Part shown: positions 9,569 through 18,404 of the stretch, piece by piece
Layout: the number at the start of each line of letters is the position of its first letter
How positions within the stretch are numbered: the first letter of the stretch is position 1
Origin: Echinimonas agarilytica
Lineage (GTDB): Bacteria > Pseudomonadota > Gammaproteobacteria > Enterobacterales > Neiellaceae
Direction: 5' to 3'
Assembly (NCBI RefSeq): GCF_023703465.1
Contig: NZ_JAMQGP010000002.1
Coordinates: 558,001-622,000, forward strand
DNA length: 64,000 bases
The notes under the pieces: model-generated
The model's input: only the letters and a program-made list of their open reading frames with translations
What the model was told of the DNA's origin: nothing
The model's database searches: none
Program-made: the position numbers and the translations under genes

Positions 9569-10612
9569 ATGAGCACCGATATTTTATTTGAAAAGTACAC
9601 ACTCAACTCTGACATAACTTTAAAGAACCGGCTCATCATGGCGCCCATGACGCGTTGTATGGCGACAGACAAATTAGTGCCAACTCCTAATATGGCTGAG
9701 TATTATGCGCGACGTGCTGATTGCGGGTTGATTATCAGTGAAGCCACAATTATTAGTCCCGAAGGCCAAGGCTACATCAATACGCCTGGAATTTTTAGCG
9801 CTGAACAAATTGCGGGATGGAAATTAGTCACTCAAAAAGTGCACGAGCATCAAGGTAAGATATTCTGTCAGCTTTGGCATTGTGGCCGTGTCGCTCATTC
9901 ACACTTTAGCGGCCATACCCCTTATGCACCTTCGCCGTTAGGGGTTGAAGGCTCTGTTCCAAGAATGCGTGAAGCCACCTATGAAGTCCCTGTTGAAGCG
10001 ACAGATACGATTATTGAAGGGTGGATAGAGGCCTATGCTCAAGGAGCTAAGAACGCAGTCGAAGCGGGATTTGATGGCGTAGAAATTCATGGTGCCAATG
10101 GTTATTTAATTGATCAGTTTTTGCATTATGCAAGCAATGTTAGAGAAGACCTGTGGGGCGGCAGTGCAGAAAATATGGCTCGCTTTGCGTTGGCTGTGGT
10201 TGACCGTGTTGTTGACGCCGTTGGTGCGCATAAAGTGGGTTTGAGATTGTCTCCCGGTGCTTATTTCAATATGGACGGCGATGAGCGTGATCGTGCCGTT
10301 TTTGACTACTTATTGATGGAACTTGATAAGCGCAGTATTGCTTATCTGCATGTGGGCGTTTTTGATGACGCCATGACATTTGAATATTTAGGAGGTTCTA
10401 TGTCGGCGTACATGCGATCACATTCGGCACATACCTTAGTTGGGGTGGGTAGCTACACAGCAGCAACGGGGCGTGAAGCGGTGCAGAACAATCAATTTGA
10501 TTTGTTAGGGATTGGACGCCCGATGATCGCCAATCCGTATTACGCAACAAAGATCCAAAAGAGCGAGGCCATAGTTGACTATAATGAAGCAATGTTGGCT
10601 GAATTGAACTAA
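9569..10612 (+). CDS. Old Yellow Enzyme family alkene reductase (NemA-like)
   Basis: A 347-residue FMN-dependent NAD(P)H:flavin oxidoreductase of the Old Yellow Enzyme family, a TIM barrel that reduces activated C=C bonds or nitro compounds. Visible signatures are the N-terminal LKNRLIMAPMTR strand and loop, the QLWHCGR segment, the catalytic pair HGAN (H174, N177) followed by GYLIDQF, and the C-terminal FMN-phosphate segment (LLGIGRPMIANP). The length fits the family. A ribosome site (AAGGGA) precedes the ATG. It is monocistronic between the cupin gene and a DUF3859 gene. The physiological substrate is not evident; a role in detoxifying electrophiles is typical. Confidence 0.93.
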   Translation: MSTDILFEKYTLNSDITLKNRLIMAPMTRCMATDKLVPTPNMAEYYARRADCGLIISEATIISPEGQGYINTPGIFSAEQIAGWKLVTQKVHEHQGKIFCQLWHCGRVAHSHFSGHTPYAPSPLGVEGSVPRMREATYEVPVEATDTIIEGWIEAYAQGAKNAVEAGFDGVEIHGANGYLIDQFLHYASNVREDLWGGSAENMARFALAVVDRVVDAVGAHKVGLRLSPGAYFNMDGDERDRAVFDYLLMELDKRSIAYLHVGVFDDAMTFEYLGGSMSAYMRSHSAHTLVGVGSYTAATGREAVQNNQFDLLGIGRPMIANPYYATKIQKSEAIVDYNEAMLAELN

Positions 10613-10697
10613 CTTGGCTTGCGGCCATGAATCAAGTGCGTACGGGGAGTGTTTTGTTTAAAATGCTGCCTATCATTTTCTTCTCTTGAAAACTGCA

Positions 10698-11138
10698 ATG
10701 GCTAAATCAAAATATAGTGCGCGTGTTGTTTGTGTTGGTATCTATGACGGATGGGACGAGACAAGTAAAAAACTTCCTCAAATTAAAGAATATACGCGCC
10801 ATATTATTGCTGAAATTGATGTTGAATTTGGTTTAATTATCAATATTAAAAAAGCTAAAGGACGCTTGATTCAATGGTGTATTGACCATCCATCGATTCC
10901 TGATGAGGAAGGTGAGGTTATGGCGCCTTTTGAAGGAAGCGAGCATGTGACTGACAACGACTGGACGTTCTACTTAGGCGATACTATTTGGGCTCCGGTT
11001 GATAATAAAGGTGGCAATTGGCGAATGACTATTGAGCTTGACGGCGACGTGATTGCTGACGAAACCTTTGACGTCGAAGTGGATGAATATAATGTGTTAC
11101 AAGACGATAGTTTTTGGCTGGGAAGACGTCGTCGCTAA
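10698..11138 (+). CDS. DUF3859 family protein
   Basis: A 146-residue cytoplasmic protein resembling DUF3859. The protein opens with a beta-strand (YSARVVCVGIYDGW) and contains an acidic central region and a WRMTIELDGDVIADETF beta-hairpin, then an arginine-rich tail. A TTG codon at 10686 would add four residues; the ATG at 10698 is preferred although neither has a strong ribosome site. Family members are uncharacterised small beta-rich proteins. No signal peptide or membrane segment. It is probably unrelated to the adjacent polysaccharide genes. Confidence 0.7.
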   Translation: MAKSKYSARVVCVGIYDGWDETSKKLPQIKEYTRHIIAEIDVEFGLIINIKKAKGRLIQWCIDHPSIPDEEGEVMAPFEGSEHVTDNDWTFYLGDTIWAPVDNKGGNWRMTIELDGDVIADETFDVEVDEYNVLQDDSFWLGRRRR

Positions 11139-11607
11139 CGTTCCTAATTTGTTATTTTGACCATAAGTCCCGTTAATTTTATCGGATACCCTTCTAGACT
11201 CTTTGTTCCACTGTTGAATATTTAACTTATTGTTAGTTAAGTGTTTTAACAATTCTTTGAATTAGAGTTAAAGCGTAAATGTAGCGCTCTCTCACGTTTT
11301 TAAATCTTATATTGACGCATTTTCACATTTTAATGTGATCGATAACATTTTCTTGTTTATAGTGGGCTGGCTCGTATTAAGTTGAGGCTTGTTCCGGACC
11401 TTTTCTGAAACTTCATTGTGATCACTGTTGTTAGCTTTGAATAACAGAACGATAGAAAAGCAAAAATAAAAATGAATAGTCTTTCTATTGCTGTGGTCTG
11501 TGCCCGCCTTTTCAGAGCAAACAGAAAAAGCGAAATAAAACACAAACATCAATCGACAGTGGCCGGTTGTTGTTGTGATTTGTAAATCAGAGATTCAGGA
11601 GAGACTC
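11139..11607. other. Intergenic promoter region of the GH26/di-heme gene
   Basis: No gene was supported in these 469 AT-rich bases. The region contains the operator-like site at 11334-11347 and a strong ribosome site (AGGAGA) just before the ATG at 11608. Short minus-strand frames here look fortuitous. Confidence 0.6.
11334..11347. promoter_or_regulatory. LacI-type operator candidate upstream of GH26/di-heme gene
   Basis: TGTGATCGATAACA differs at one position from the perfect palindrome TGTTATCGATAACA. It lies 260 bases upstream of the GH26/di-heme start. The close match to sites at 163 and 18391 suggests a common regulator. Confidence 0.5.
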
Positions 11608-14600
11608 ATGGATATTCACAATCGCGTTTCAAGGCGCATGCTCGGCATGTGTGTTGGCGCGGCCTTAACCGCAATGTCAGCTTCTGCCATTGCAATTGAG
11701 GGTAAATTTGTTCCGGATAATGGAGTTTTATTTACCATTGGGCAAGACGCAGACAGTATTAACAACTATTCATCAAGCATGGGAATCGTCCCTGCTGGTG
11801 TCACTAATTATGTGGGCATTGTTGAATTAGATGGTTTACTGAGTAATGCAGACGCCGGCGCCGGCCGTAATAATATTGCCGAGATAGCCGAAAATTACCC
11901 CGACAGTGCGCTTGTAGTTGGCGTGTCGATGAACGGTAAGATCAATGAAGTTGCTGAGGGACAGCACAACCGTAATATCGACATATTACTCGACACGCTT
12001 GCGGGATATGACCGTCCCGTTTATTTGCGTTGGGCATACGAAGTAGATGGGCCTTGGAATGGGCATAACCCAACAGATCTAATTAAGTCGTTCCGCGATG
12101 TTTACGATCGTGTTCAGGAAAAAGGGTACGGCAATCGTATCGCCATGGTATGGCAGACAATGTCTTACTGTCCTGTCGATTCAGACATCCAACAATGGTA
12201 TCCAGGCGATGCATATGTTGATTGGATTGGACTGTCATATTTTTCCCCGCAAGATTGTGGTTTCCGTGAGGTTAGAAAGACCGCTGATTTTGCCGTTCAA
12301 CGCAATAAGCCTCTGATGATCAATGAATCGGCTCCTCAGCGTTACGCCATTGGTGAACTTAGTTATTCAGACGATGCCGCCACAGGAACCAATCGCCAAA
12401 GTCGAACGGCGGATCAAATCTGGAATGAATGGTTTGTAGGCTATTTCGATTTTATAGATAGTTACTCTGAACATTTAAAAGCGGTCACGTATATCAATGC
12501 AAATTGGAATGCACAATCTCGCTGGGCCTCTGGCAACGAAGGCTATTGGGGTGATAGTCGCGTAGAGTCAAACCAAGCAATCAAAGCGAATTGGCAAACA
12601 GAGATGGACAATGGTGACATCTCGAATGAAACTCTGATTTACCGTTCTTCTCCTGATCTTTTTACACAACTCGGGTATGGCCAAAGTGGCGACTCAGGTG
12701 GCGACTCAGGTGGCGATACAGGTGGTGATACAGGTGGCGATACCGGCGGAGGCGTAGATCCTATTGAATTTGAAGCGGAAGCGGGTCAAGTCTTGGGCGG
12801 CGCGAGCGTTTACTCCGATGGCTCTGCCTCTGGCGGTTCTGGTGTTGCGTATATTAGTAGCAATGGAGCAGGGTTCCGAATCACGAATGCTCCGGCTTCC
12901 GATAGCTTAGACATTGTTTATGCATCAGAGCAGTCAGGCCAAATCTCGGTTTATGTGAACGGTGCTGATAATAATGTGCCGTTTTCATCAACGGGTGCAT
13001 GGGGCGGAAACTATTCGACCACCACAGCCAATGTGTCTATTCCTGAAGGCGCAACCGTAGAAGTGCGTTTTGACAATGGCGAATCAGCGATGAACGTTGA
13101 TTACATTGTGTTCAACGGCACAACAGGTGGCGACACAGGTGGTGACTCTGGCGGTGACACAGGTGGTGGCGTTGGTTTCGTCTTCGGTTTAGAAGCTGAC
13201 GGAACGCTTTATCACTACGACGGTGGTCAAACAGCAGGTTTCGTTTACCTTTGTGTGAATGGAGACTGCCGTATACCTGAGTTAAATGGTGAGCGCTATG
13301 AGCTTGAAACAGGCTTCACCTCAGGCAGCTACACCATTGAATTCAAAGTACAAGACAACTCAACTGGGCAATGTATTGCTACAGCCAATGACGTGAGCCC
13401 TGGAGCTGGCGTAGTTACGTCTGCGTGCACTGATCAAGTTGGTGGCGGTGATACAGGTGGTAATACTGGCGGCGACACAGGTGGCGATACTGGCGGTGAC
13501 ACAGGTGGTGATACTGGCGGTGACACAGGTGGTGATACTGGCGGTGACACAGGTGGCGATACTGGTGGTGACACAGGTGGCGATACTGGTGGTGACACAG
13601 GTGGCGATACTGGTGGTAACCCTGATGCGCCAACTGCAGTCGTTTCATCAAATGCTCAATTTGGTGACTTCTTAGTGGGTGGTGAGAACTCAAGCCTACC
13701 GGGTTACACGCTTTACACTTTCACCGTTGATGCTGGCGGTACTAGCCAATGTGATGGTGGCTGTGCGACAACTTGGCCTCCTCTCGTTGTTGACTCAGCA
13801 GACGACATCGTAGCTCCAGCGGGTGTAAACCTTGGTACGTTGGCGCGCAATGACGGTCGCTTGCAGGTGACATTGAATGGAGACAACTTGTACTTCTTTG
13901 CAAACGATAACCAAGCTGGCGACACCATAGGTGATGGCGTGAATGGCGTATGGTTTGTTGCAGAGCTAAGTGGCACAGGTGGTGATACTGGCGGTGGCAC
14001 AGGTGGCGATACAGGTGGTGACACAGGCGGCGAAATTACGGATTACGGCGTAACGGCGTTGAACAACAACAGTGCAACCATCTGGTTCTTAGCTCAGCCA
14101 GATTGGCCAACAACGGGTACTTTCTACCTCTGTAAAGATGGTGAAGCGGATTGCTACCCTGCGGAATTCAATGGTGATCGTTGGGAATATGATCATACGA
14201 ACTTCGCAAACGGCCAAACATACAACCCACAGTTGAAAGTTCCTGGCGTAGGTTCTAACGACTTCCCAACCTTCTCATTCTCTTGGGATGGCGGTAACGT
14301 TGGTGTTGGTGACACAGGTGGCGACACTGGTGGAAACGCTGGTTCATTCGCTCACTTAGACTGGGAGTTTAACTCGCACAACTCCACTGAAAACCAAGTG
14401 CCGCACAATGAGAATGCTGTTGGCCCTGCACCACATATGTCTCAACATCTCAAAACACCAGAAAATGGTTCTCAACCAACCATCTATGGTTTCGCGTTTG
14501 ACTTGAATGGCAGCACGTTCACATGGACTTGGGGTCCAAGCATCATCAAACAAGCTGGTGATTCAGGCCTTGAAGTTTACTGTTCTGAAGATGACGGCAT

Positions 14601-16098
14601 GACGTATGAAGGTGCAGCGTTCAATGGCGGTACTGCGACTGTTCAGTGTTCTGAACCTTACATTTACTTCTTCCGCTATGATCACCCAACTGCGTTGAAC
14701 AACAACAATGCATCGGGCTACATTTACACAGGTAGTTTCACGACTGAAGGTGGACGCTTGCCAGTTGTGAATGGTCGCCCTCAGTATGAATCATTTAGCG
14801 ATGGTTCTGCGAACTGGATGCGTTTCCGTCACCCAATTTCTGGTGATGGTACAACTGCAGCTGTGTTGGATGCACAACATAACAACGACTCACTTCGCTT
14901 CTTGGACCGTTACACCATTTGGGTTGACGATTCACCAGGTAACGTAAGCATGCAAGGCACTGTAACAGGAGACGTATTGCGTAACGAAGCGATGCGTAGC
15001 CATGGTGGTCCGAATGGTCAGCAGTTCTTCGCAGAAGTAACCAGCGGTAACCTAGGTTGGGGTGATGTGTTCAGCTACGGTCAGGTGATTCAATTCGAAA
15101 TTAGTGCAATTGCCGGAGCAAGTGGTGCTCAAACTTATAATGACTTCTCTTACTACACAGTGGGTCAAGGTTGGGGGGCATACGGTGATGTTCGTTTGAA
15201 CTCAGCAGGTAAAGCCGGTACCACAATGTGGTTCTCTGATTCAGGTGCTTACTCAGATCTTGAATACAACGCTACGTTCACTCAGCCTTTAGCCACTGTT
15301 CACAAAGAGCAAATGGTTGATGACTTCATCGTGGGGCACCACTTGTTCCATGGTGTGGACCCACGTAAGCAGCGTTCATCTACGTTCGATGATCCAGACG
15401 TCCAAATCGGTGGCCGTACTTGTGGTGGCTGTCACTTCCGCGATGGTCGTGGTTCAGAAGTGATTCAAACTGCTAAAGGTCCACGTTTGCCGATGCCTAC
15501 GTACGGTGTGAAGCTTCTTGAAGCGATTGAAGGTCGACAAACTGGTTTCGCTTGGGATGGCTCTGCGCCAACTGTAAGAGATCAAATCATCAATGCGTTT
15601 GAGAATGACCACAATGTAGATTTCTCTGAAATCGATGCTGGTACGGACCACCCTGTGGTTGACTTGATAACGGCTTACACTGAGTTGCTAACCGTTCCAA
15701 ACCGAGATCCAGGTGCATACGATGATCCGACAGTTGTTCAAGGTGACAAAGTGTTTAACGACATTGGTTGTGCGAGCTGTCACACACCGGTTCAGAAAAC
15801 ACGTGCTGATGTAGACACTCACTTACGCAACTTGACGATTCGTCCATATACCGACATGAAGTTGTGGGATTTGGGTGAAGGTGACTTCCGTACACCAGCA
15901 CTTTGGGGCTTAGGCCACAACCTCAACATTCTTGAGCGCAACGGTCGCGATGTGTTGTGGATGCATGATGGTGCTTCAACGAGCTTAGAAGAAGCAATTC
16001 AACGCCATGGCGGTGACGCATCTGGCGTACGCTCTGCGTACAACGGACTTTCCAACTCAGATAAGAGTGCGGTCAAAGCGTTTGTTAAAACCCTTTAA
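11608..16098 (+). CDS. Secreted GH26 (beta-1,3-xylanase-like) / CBM / di-heme oxidoreductase fusion
   Basis: A 1496-residue multidomain secreted protein. The signal peptide spans about residues 1-29. A GH26-like TIM barrel (about 30-355) resembles marine endo-1,3-beta-xylanases; probable acid/base Glu145 lies in RWAYEVDGPWNG and nucleophile Glu240 in INESAP. Then GGDT linker, CBM6/35-like module (about 385-503), linker, cysteine-containing Ig-like module resembling CBM31 (about 520-611), long GGDT repeat (612-670), a COG4315/PF03640-type domain (about 675-788, YTLYTF, CxGxCATTWPP, GVWFVAEL), a second CBM31-like module (about 809-900), a beta-rich region (912-1230), and a C-terminal di-heme oxidoreductase domain of the DUF1111/PF06537 type with CGGCH (1272-1276), CASCH (1388-1392), RTPALWGLG and MHDGAS. 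The ATG at 11608 follows AGGAGA; an upstream GTG (11575) is rejected. The hydrolase-redox fusion is unusual. The xylan substrate is inferred from family resemblance. Confidence 0.9.
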   Translation: MDIHNRVSRRMLGMCVGAALTAMSASAIAIEGKFVPDNGVLFTIGQDADSINNYSSSMGIVPAGVTNYVGIVELDGLLSNADAGAGRNNIAEIAENYPDSALVVGVSMNGKINEVAEGQHNRNIDILLDTLAGYDRPVYLRWAYEVDGPWNGHNPTDLIKSFRDVYDRVQEKGYGNRIAMVWQTMSYCPVDSDIQQWYPGDAYVDWIGLSYFSPQDCGFREVRKTADFAVQRNKPLMINESAPQRYAIGELSYSDDAATGTNRQSRTADQIWNEWFVGYFDFIDSYSEHLKAVTYINANWNAQSRWASGNEGYWGDSRVESNQAIKANWQTEMDNGDISNETLIYRSSPDLFTQLGYGQSGDSGGDSGGDTGGDTGGDTGGGVDPIEFEAEAGQVLGGASVYSDGSASGGSGVAYISSNGAGFRITNAPASDSLDIVYASEQSGQISVYVNGADNNVPFSSTGAWGGNYSTTTANVSIPEGATVEVRFDNGESAMNVDYIVFNGTTGGDTGGDSGGDTGGGVGFVFGLEADGTLYHYDGGQTAGFVYLCVNGDCRIPELNGERYELETGFTSGSYTIEFKVQDNSTGQCIATANDVSPGAGVVTSACTDQVGGGDTGGNTGGDTGGDTGGDTGGDTGGDTGGDTGGDTGGDTGGDTGGDTGGDTGGDTGGNPDAPTAVVSSNAQFGDFLVGGENSSLPGYTLYTFTVDAGGTSQCDGGCATTWPPLVVDSADDIVAPAGVNLGTLARNDGRLQVTLNGDNLYFFANDNQAGDTIGDGVNGVWFVAELSGTGGDTGGGTGGDTGGDTGGEITDYGVTALNNNSATIWFLAQPDWPTTGTFYLCKDGEADCYPAEFNGDRWEYDHTNFANGQTYNPQLKVPGVGSNDFPTFSFSWDGGNVGVGDTGGDTGGNAGSFAHLDWEFNSHNSTENQVPHNENAVGPAPHMSQHLKTPENGSQPTIYGFAFDLNGSTFTWTWGPSIIKQAGDSGLEVYCSEDDGMTYEGAAFNGGTATVQCSEPYIYFFRYDHPTALNNNNASGYIYTGSFTTEGGRLPVVNGRPQYESFSDGSANWMRFRHPISGDGTTAAVLDAQHNNDSLRFLDRYTIWVDDSPGNVSMQGTVTGDVLRNEAMRSHGGPNGQQFFAEVTSGNLGWGDVFSYGQVIQFEISAIAGASGAQTYNDFSYYTVGQGWGAYGDVRLNSAGKAGTTMWFSDSGAYSDLEYNATFTQPLATVHKEQMVDDFIVGHHLFHGVDPRKQRSSTFDDPDVQIGGRTCGGCHFRDGRGSEVIQTAKGPRLPMPTYGVKLLEAIEGRQTGFAWDGSAPTVRDQIINAFENDHNVDFSEIDAGTDHPVVDLITAYTELLTVPNRDPGAYDDPTVVQGDKVFNDIGCASCHTPVQKTRADVDTHLRNLTIRPYTDMKLWDLGEGDFRTPALWGLGHNLNILERNGRDVLWMHDGASTSLEEAIQRHGGDASGVRSAYNGLSNSDKSAVKAFVKTL
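13441..13617 (+). repeat. In-frame GGDT tandem repeat (linker)
   Basis: About 177 bases of 12-bp units encoding Gly-Gly-Asp-Thr. Adjacent units alternate GACACA and GATACT codons, so the array has a 24-bp higher-order period. Shorter arrays of the same unit occur at about 12689-12757, 13120-13165, 13972-14031 and 14308-14340. The unit length keeps frame, so slippage would change linker length only. Confidence 0.9.
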
Positions 16099-16125
16099 TA
16101 CCTAGGGAATTTTCAAACCCACTTA

Positions 16126-16156
16126 AAAAAGCCGCTGCATCAATAGCGGCTTTTTA
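16126..16156 (+). terminator. Terminator after GH26/di-heme gene
   Basis: An AAAAGCCGCT stem pairs with AGCGGCTTTTT around the loop GCATCAAT, 28 bases after the stop codon. The identical hairpin recurs at 18349-18378 in repeat copy B. Confidence 0.9.
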
Positions 16157-16167
16157 ATGTCTCTAAT

Positions 16168-16181
16168 TGTTGTCGATAACA
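16168..16181. promoter_or_regulatory. Operator-like site in repeat copy A
   Basis: TGTTGTCGATAACA is one base from the perfect palindrome seen at the equivalent position of copy B (18391-18404). In copy A it no longer precedes a receptor, and this base difference may reflect relaxed selection. Confidence 0.4.
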
Positions 16182-16377
16182 TTGCTTGGTTTTATGGTTC
16201 CATTTAATTTGGCTTAGATCGTGAGAGAACGATTGTTCAGGTTTTTTATTTGCTTAAATAGCCTTTATTTTCTTGCTGTGTCACATTAATTAAACCTTGT
16301 TAACATTGTGGTTACGATTTGTTGATCTGGATCAAAGGGACGGTGTGAGATGGGTTGTTTCCCTTAACATGACTTCG

Positions 16378-16905
16378 GTTGAACACCGACAAAACCATCA
16401 TTTACTTTTAACTAATGGGGCTGGTTTCGACTCGTTTTTTTGCGGTATGCTCTTGAACTTGGTGTGTTTTGAGCTTTGATACCTAAAGTAATTAGAGATG
16501 CTTGTAGGCGGCAAGGGAGTTCAGCCCATGAGCTTAGTAAACTTAGTAATTGGGGTGAACGAGCGCAGCCAACACCCAAGCATCTTCAAGTAAGAAGGGT
16601 ATGGAAACAGCAAACAAGCAAAAATAAAGGGGATAGGGATTTTTGAAACAAGCATCAGCCGGCATAGACGCCCCTGTTGACATCCTTGTGGTACTTTTGA
16701 AGAAAGAATTCCGGATCCTCTGAGTCAATTGAGCATTATTCGTCCTAATACCGCGTTTTTGATTGATTCGCGTACACTAGAGATCAACAGAATCAGGAGC
16801 TTTCATTAAAAATGTTGAAACTTTTTCTGAAGCCATACCTGAATGTTCTATTCATACTGCTACGTTACAGATCTCTGTAAGCTAGCAATTAAGTAGTGAG
16901 CAGCA
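16378..16905. other. Intergenic insert DNA upstream of GH43-like gene A
   Basis: No gene was recognised in these 528 bases. The block starts exactly where repeat copy A ends, contains an ERIC-like palindromic element (16479-16602), and must carry the promoter of the GH43-like gene, which has only a weak ribosome site (GTGAG). Confidence 0.6.
16479..16602. repeat. ERIC-like intergenic palindromic repeat
   Basis: The 124-bp element has the hallmarks of enterobacterial/Vibrio ERIC sequences: GTAGGCGGCAAG, CCCATGAGCTTA, TTGGGGTGAACGAGCGCAG and a CAAG..AGGGTAT end. Its termini are inverted (ATACC..GATGCTTG against CAAGCATC..GGGTAT), and the centre pairs GTTCA-CCC with GGG-TGAAC. ERICs are non-autonomous repeats known mainly from Enterobacteriaceae and Vibrionaceae. 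It is the only copy seen in the window. Confidence 0.85.
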
Positions 16906-18036
16906 ATGTATAAAACTATCTTTCAAGCAATTTCTCTGGGCTTATTGGCAAGTTCGTTTTGTCTTCAAGCCCACATCCTGGCCGATCATATAAAACAGGA
17001 TCAAAGTCTTTCTGAAAGCAATCTTCCTTATGGTCATGTGGACGTAAAAGCTCCCAACTTACAGGTGCCCGCGAGTACTAAGCCTCTGTTTGAACAGTGG
17101 ATGCGAGATACCTTTGTCAAGCTGGGACACGATGGTTACTACTACCTGACCGGTACCTCTAAGATTGAGGGGAACCCTAATGCCAGAAACGATACTCCAG
17201 GCATTTTGCTTTGGCGCTCTAAGGATCTCAAGCAGTGGGAGTTTGTTGGTAATGTTTTTGATTTTAATAAAGTTGATAGCTGGCAAAAAAATTACGACGT
17301 TAAGCGTAAGCGCCGTACCATGTGGGCACCGGAAATTCATTACATTAAAAGCCTAAAGACCTACTTCATTATTGCGTGTACGCCCTACAATAGCGAAACG
17401 TCAAAGCGGGGCACTTATATTTTGCGCAGCACCAGCGGCAAAGCCGAAGGGCCTTACGTTAACATTAAGGCGAATGAAACTACGGCAATGAACTCGCGTA
17501 TTGATGGCAGCTTGTTTGAAGATGAAGATGGCACCGTTTACCTGGTTAGCCTCGCTAAACATATCGCTAAAATGAAGCCTGATATGAGCGATATTGCTGA
17601 ACCCTATCAGGTTATCAAACAAACACCATATGACAATGAGCCTTACATAGAGGGGGCTTATATGGTGAAAGAGGGCGGTAAATACCACCTGATCCATGCT
17701 ATCTGGAGCTATAAATTACCAGACGGTAGCTATGCCTATGATGAAGACTATAAGAATAAGAACAGCGTACTGACCCAAAGCGAGCAAAAAGAGGCTCGCT
17801 ATAGCTATGATGTAGTAATTGCGTCGGCGGACTCTCCCTATGGCCCGTTTGGGCCGCGTTATACGTCTGTTATTGGTGCAGGGCACAATAACCTCTTTAA
17901 AGATAAAGCGGGCAACTGGTGGGCGACTATGTTCGGTAATCCGCGCGAAAGTGGCCTGAAGAAAGCATTTGTCGCCCGGCCAGCTGTGTTTCAAATGGAG
18001 TATAAGGGGGAGCGTTTTTACGCTAAGCCTGATTAG
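16906..18036 (+). CDS. GH43-like secreted glycoside hydrolase A
   Basis: A 376-residue protein with a signal peptide (about 1-22, SFCLQAHILA) and a five-bladed beta-propeller pattern of glycoside hydrolase family 43. Candidate catalytic residues are Asp68 in MRDTF (base), the Asp in DGSLFEDEDG (pKa modulator) and the Glu in YIEGAYMVK (acid). The WAPEIHY segment and the DSPYGPFGPRYT and GAGHNNLF segments are also typical. It is homologous along its length to the protein at 23938. GH43 includes xylosidases, arabinanases and galactosidases, among them marine beta-1,3-xylosidases, so a role in trimming oligosaccharides from the GH26 enzyme is plausible but unproven. The gene lies in a 1.9-kb block between 330-bp direct repeats, with an ERIC-like element upstream: signs of acquisition. 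Confidence 0.87.
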   Translation: MYKTIFQAISLGLLASSFCLQAHILADHIKQDQSLSESNLPYGHVDVKAPNLQVPASTKPLFEQWMRDTFVKLGHDGYYYLTGTSKIEGNPNARNDTPGILLWRSKDLKQWEFVGNVFDFNKVDSWQKNYDVKRKRRTMWAPEIHYIKSLKTYFIIACTPYNSETSKRGTYILRSTSGKAEGPYVNIKANETTAMNSRIDGSLFEDEDGTVYLVSLAKHIAKMKPDMSDIAEPYQVIKQTPYDNEPYIEGAYMVKEGGKYHLIHAIWSYKLPDGSYAYDEDYKNKNSVLTQSEQKEARYSYDVVIASADSPYGPFGPRYTSVIGAGHNNLFKDKAGNWWATMFGNPRESGLKKAFVARPAVFQMEYKGERFYAKPD

Positions 18037-18270
18037 CTTTTATGAAAAGGCGCACGGCATGCTAAGGGCTGTCTGTCTTTACTCGGCGTGGTTCGCCTAT
18101 GGTAGACAATTCATCAGAAGTTTTTGGCTCACTAAGGCTGGAGCCTTATTAGAGTTCAGTGCGGCGCAATATACAGCGTTGAGAAGATCACCTTACCTTT
18201 ACCGCAGCGCCCCCTTACTGTTGTATCTACACTGGGGGTAACGGGGGTAAGAGATCGACAACACAGTCAT
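18037..18270. other. Insert DNA between GH43-like gene A and repeat copy B
   Basis: No gene is supported in these 234 bases. A C-rich/G-rich stretch (about 18208-18252) could form an imperfect stem-loop. The segment ends abruptly where repeat copy B begins with the 3' remnant of the di-heme gene. Confidence 0.5.
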
Positions 18271-18321
18271 CTTTCCAACTCAGATAAGAGTACGGTCAAA
18301 GCGTTTGTTAAAACCCTTTAA
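18271..18321 (+). pseudogene. 3'-terminal remnant of the di-heme gene
   Basis: These 51 bases encode the last 16 residues and stop codon of the GH26/di-heme protein (LSNSDKSTVKAFVKTL), with one amino-acid change (Ala to Thr). No start or upstream coding sequence is attached. It marks the left end of repeat copy B and shows that the duplication boundary fell inside the gene. Confidence 0.85.
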
Positions 18322-18390
18322 TACCTAGGGAAGTTTCAAACCCACTTACAAAAGCCGCTGCATCAATAGCGGCTTTTTAATGTCTCTAAT

Positions 18391-18404
18391 TGTTATCGAT
18401 AACA
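18391..18404. promoter_or_regulatory. Perfect palindromic operator candidate upstream of TonB receptor 2
   Basis: TGTTATCGATAACA is a perfect 14-bp palindrome with the central CG typical of LacI-family operators. It lies about 410 bases upstream of the receptor start. One-mismatch versions occur at 163, 11334 and 16168. Confidence 0.6.

Larger units (their letters stand above)
16048..16377 (+). repeat. 330-bp direct repeat, copy A
   Basis: This begins in the last 16 codons of the GH26/di-heme gene and runs through its terminator, an operator-like site and promoter-like DNA. It matches 18271-18599 with about 17 differences (roughly 95 percent identical by manual alignment). The two copies flank the GH43-like gene at 16906. 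Confidence 0.93.

Noticed and set aside
11575-11607. Upstream GTG start for the GH26/di-heme gene
   Set aside because: The ATG at 11608 has a strong AGGAGA site and starts a good signal peptide; the GTG extension does not.
13415-13693. Minus-strand frame rich in His/Arg/Tyr repeats
   Set aside because: It is the mirror image of the GGDT repeat in the GH26/di-heme gene; the repeats create open frames on both strands and no start or ribosome site supports it.
16297-16479. 60-codon plus-strand frame downstream of repeat copy A
   Set aside because: Most of it lies in the repeat and the frame is not preserved in copy B; no ribosome site.
18200-18270. Possible integron attC-like site at the C/G-rich stem
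   Set aside because: No GTTRRRY/RYYYAAC core pair with correct spacing is visible, and no integrase is present.
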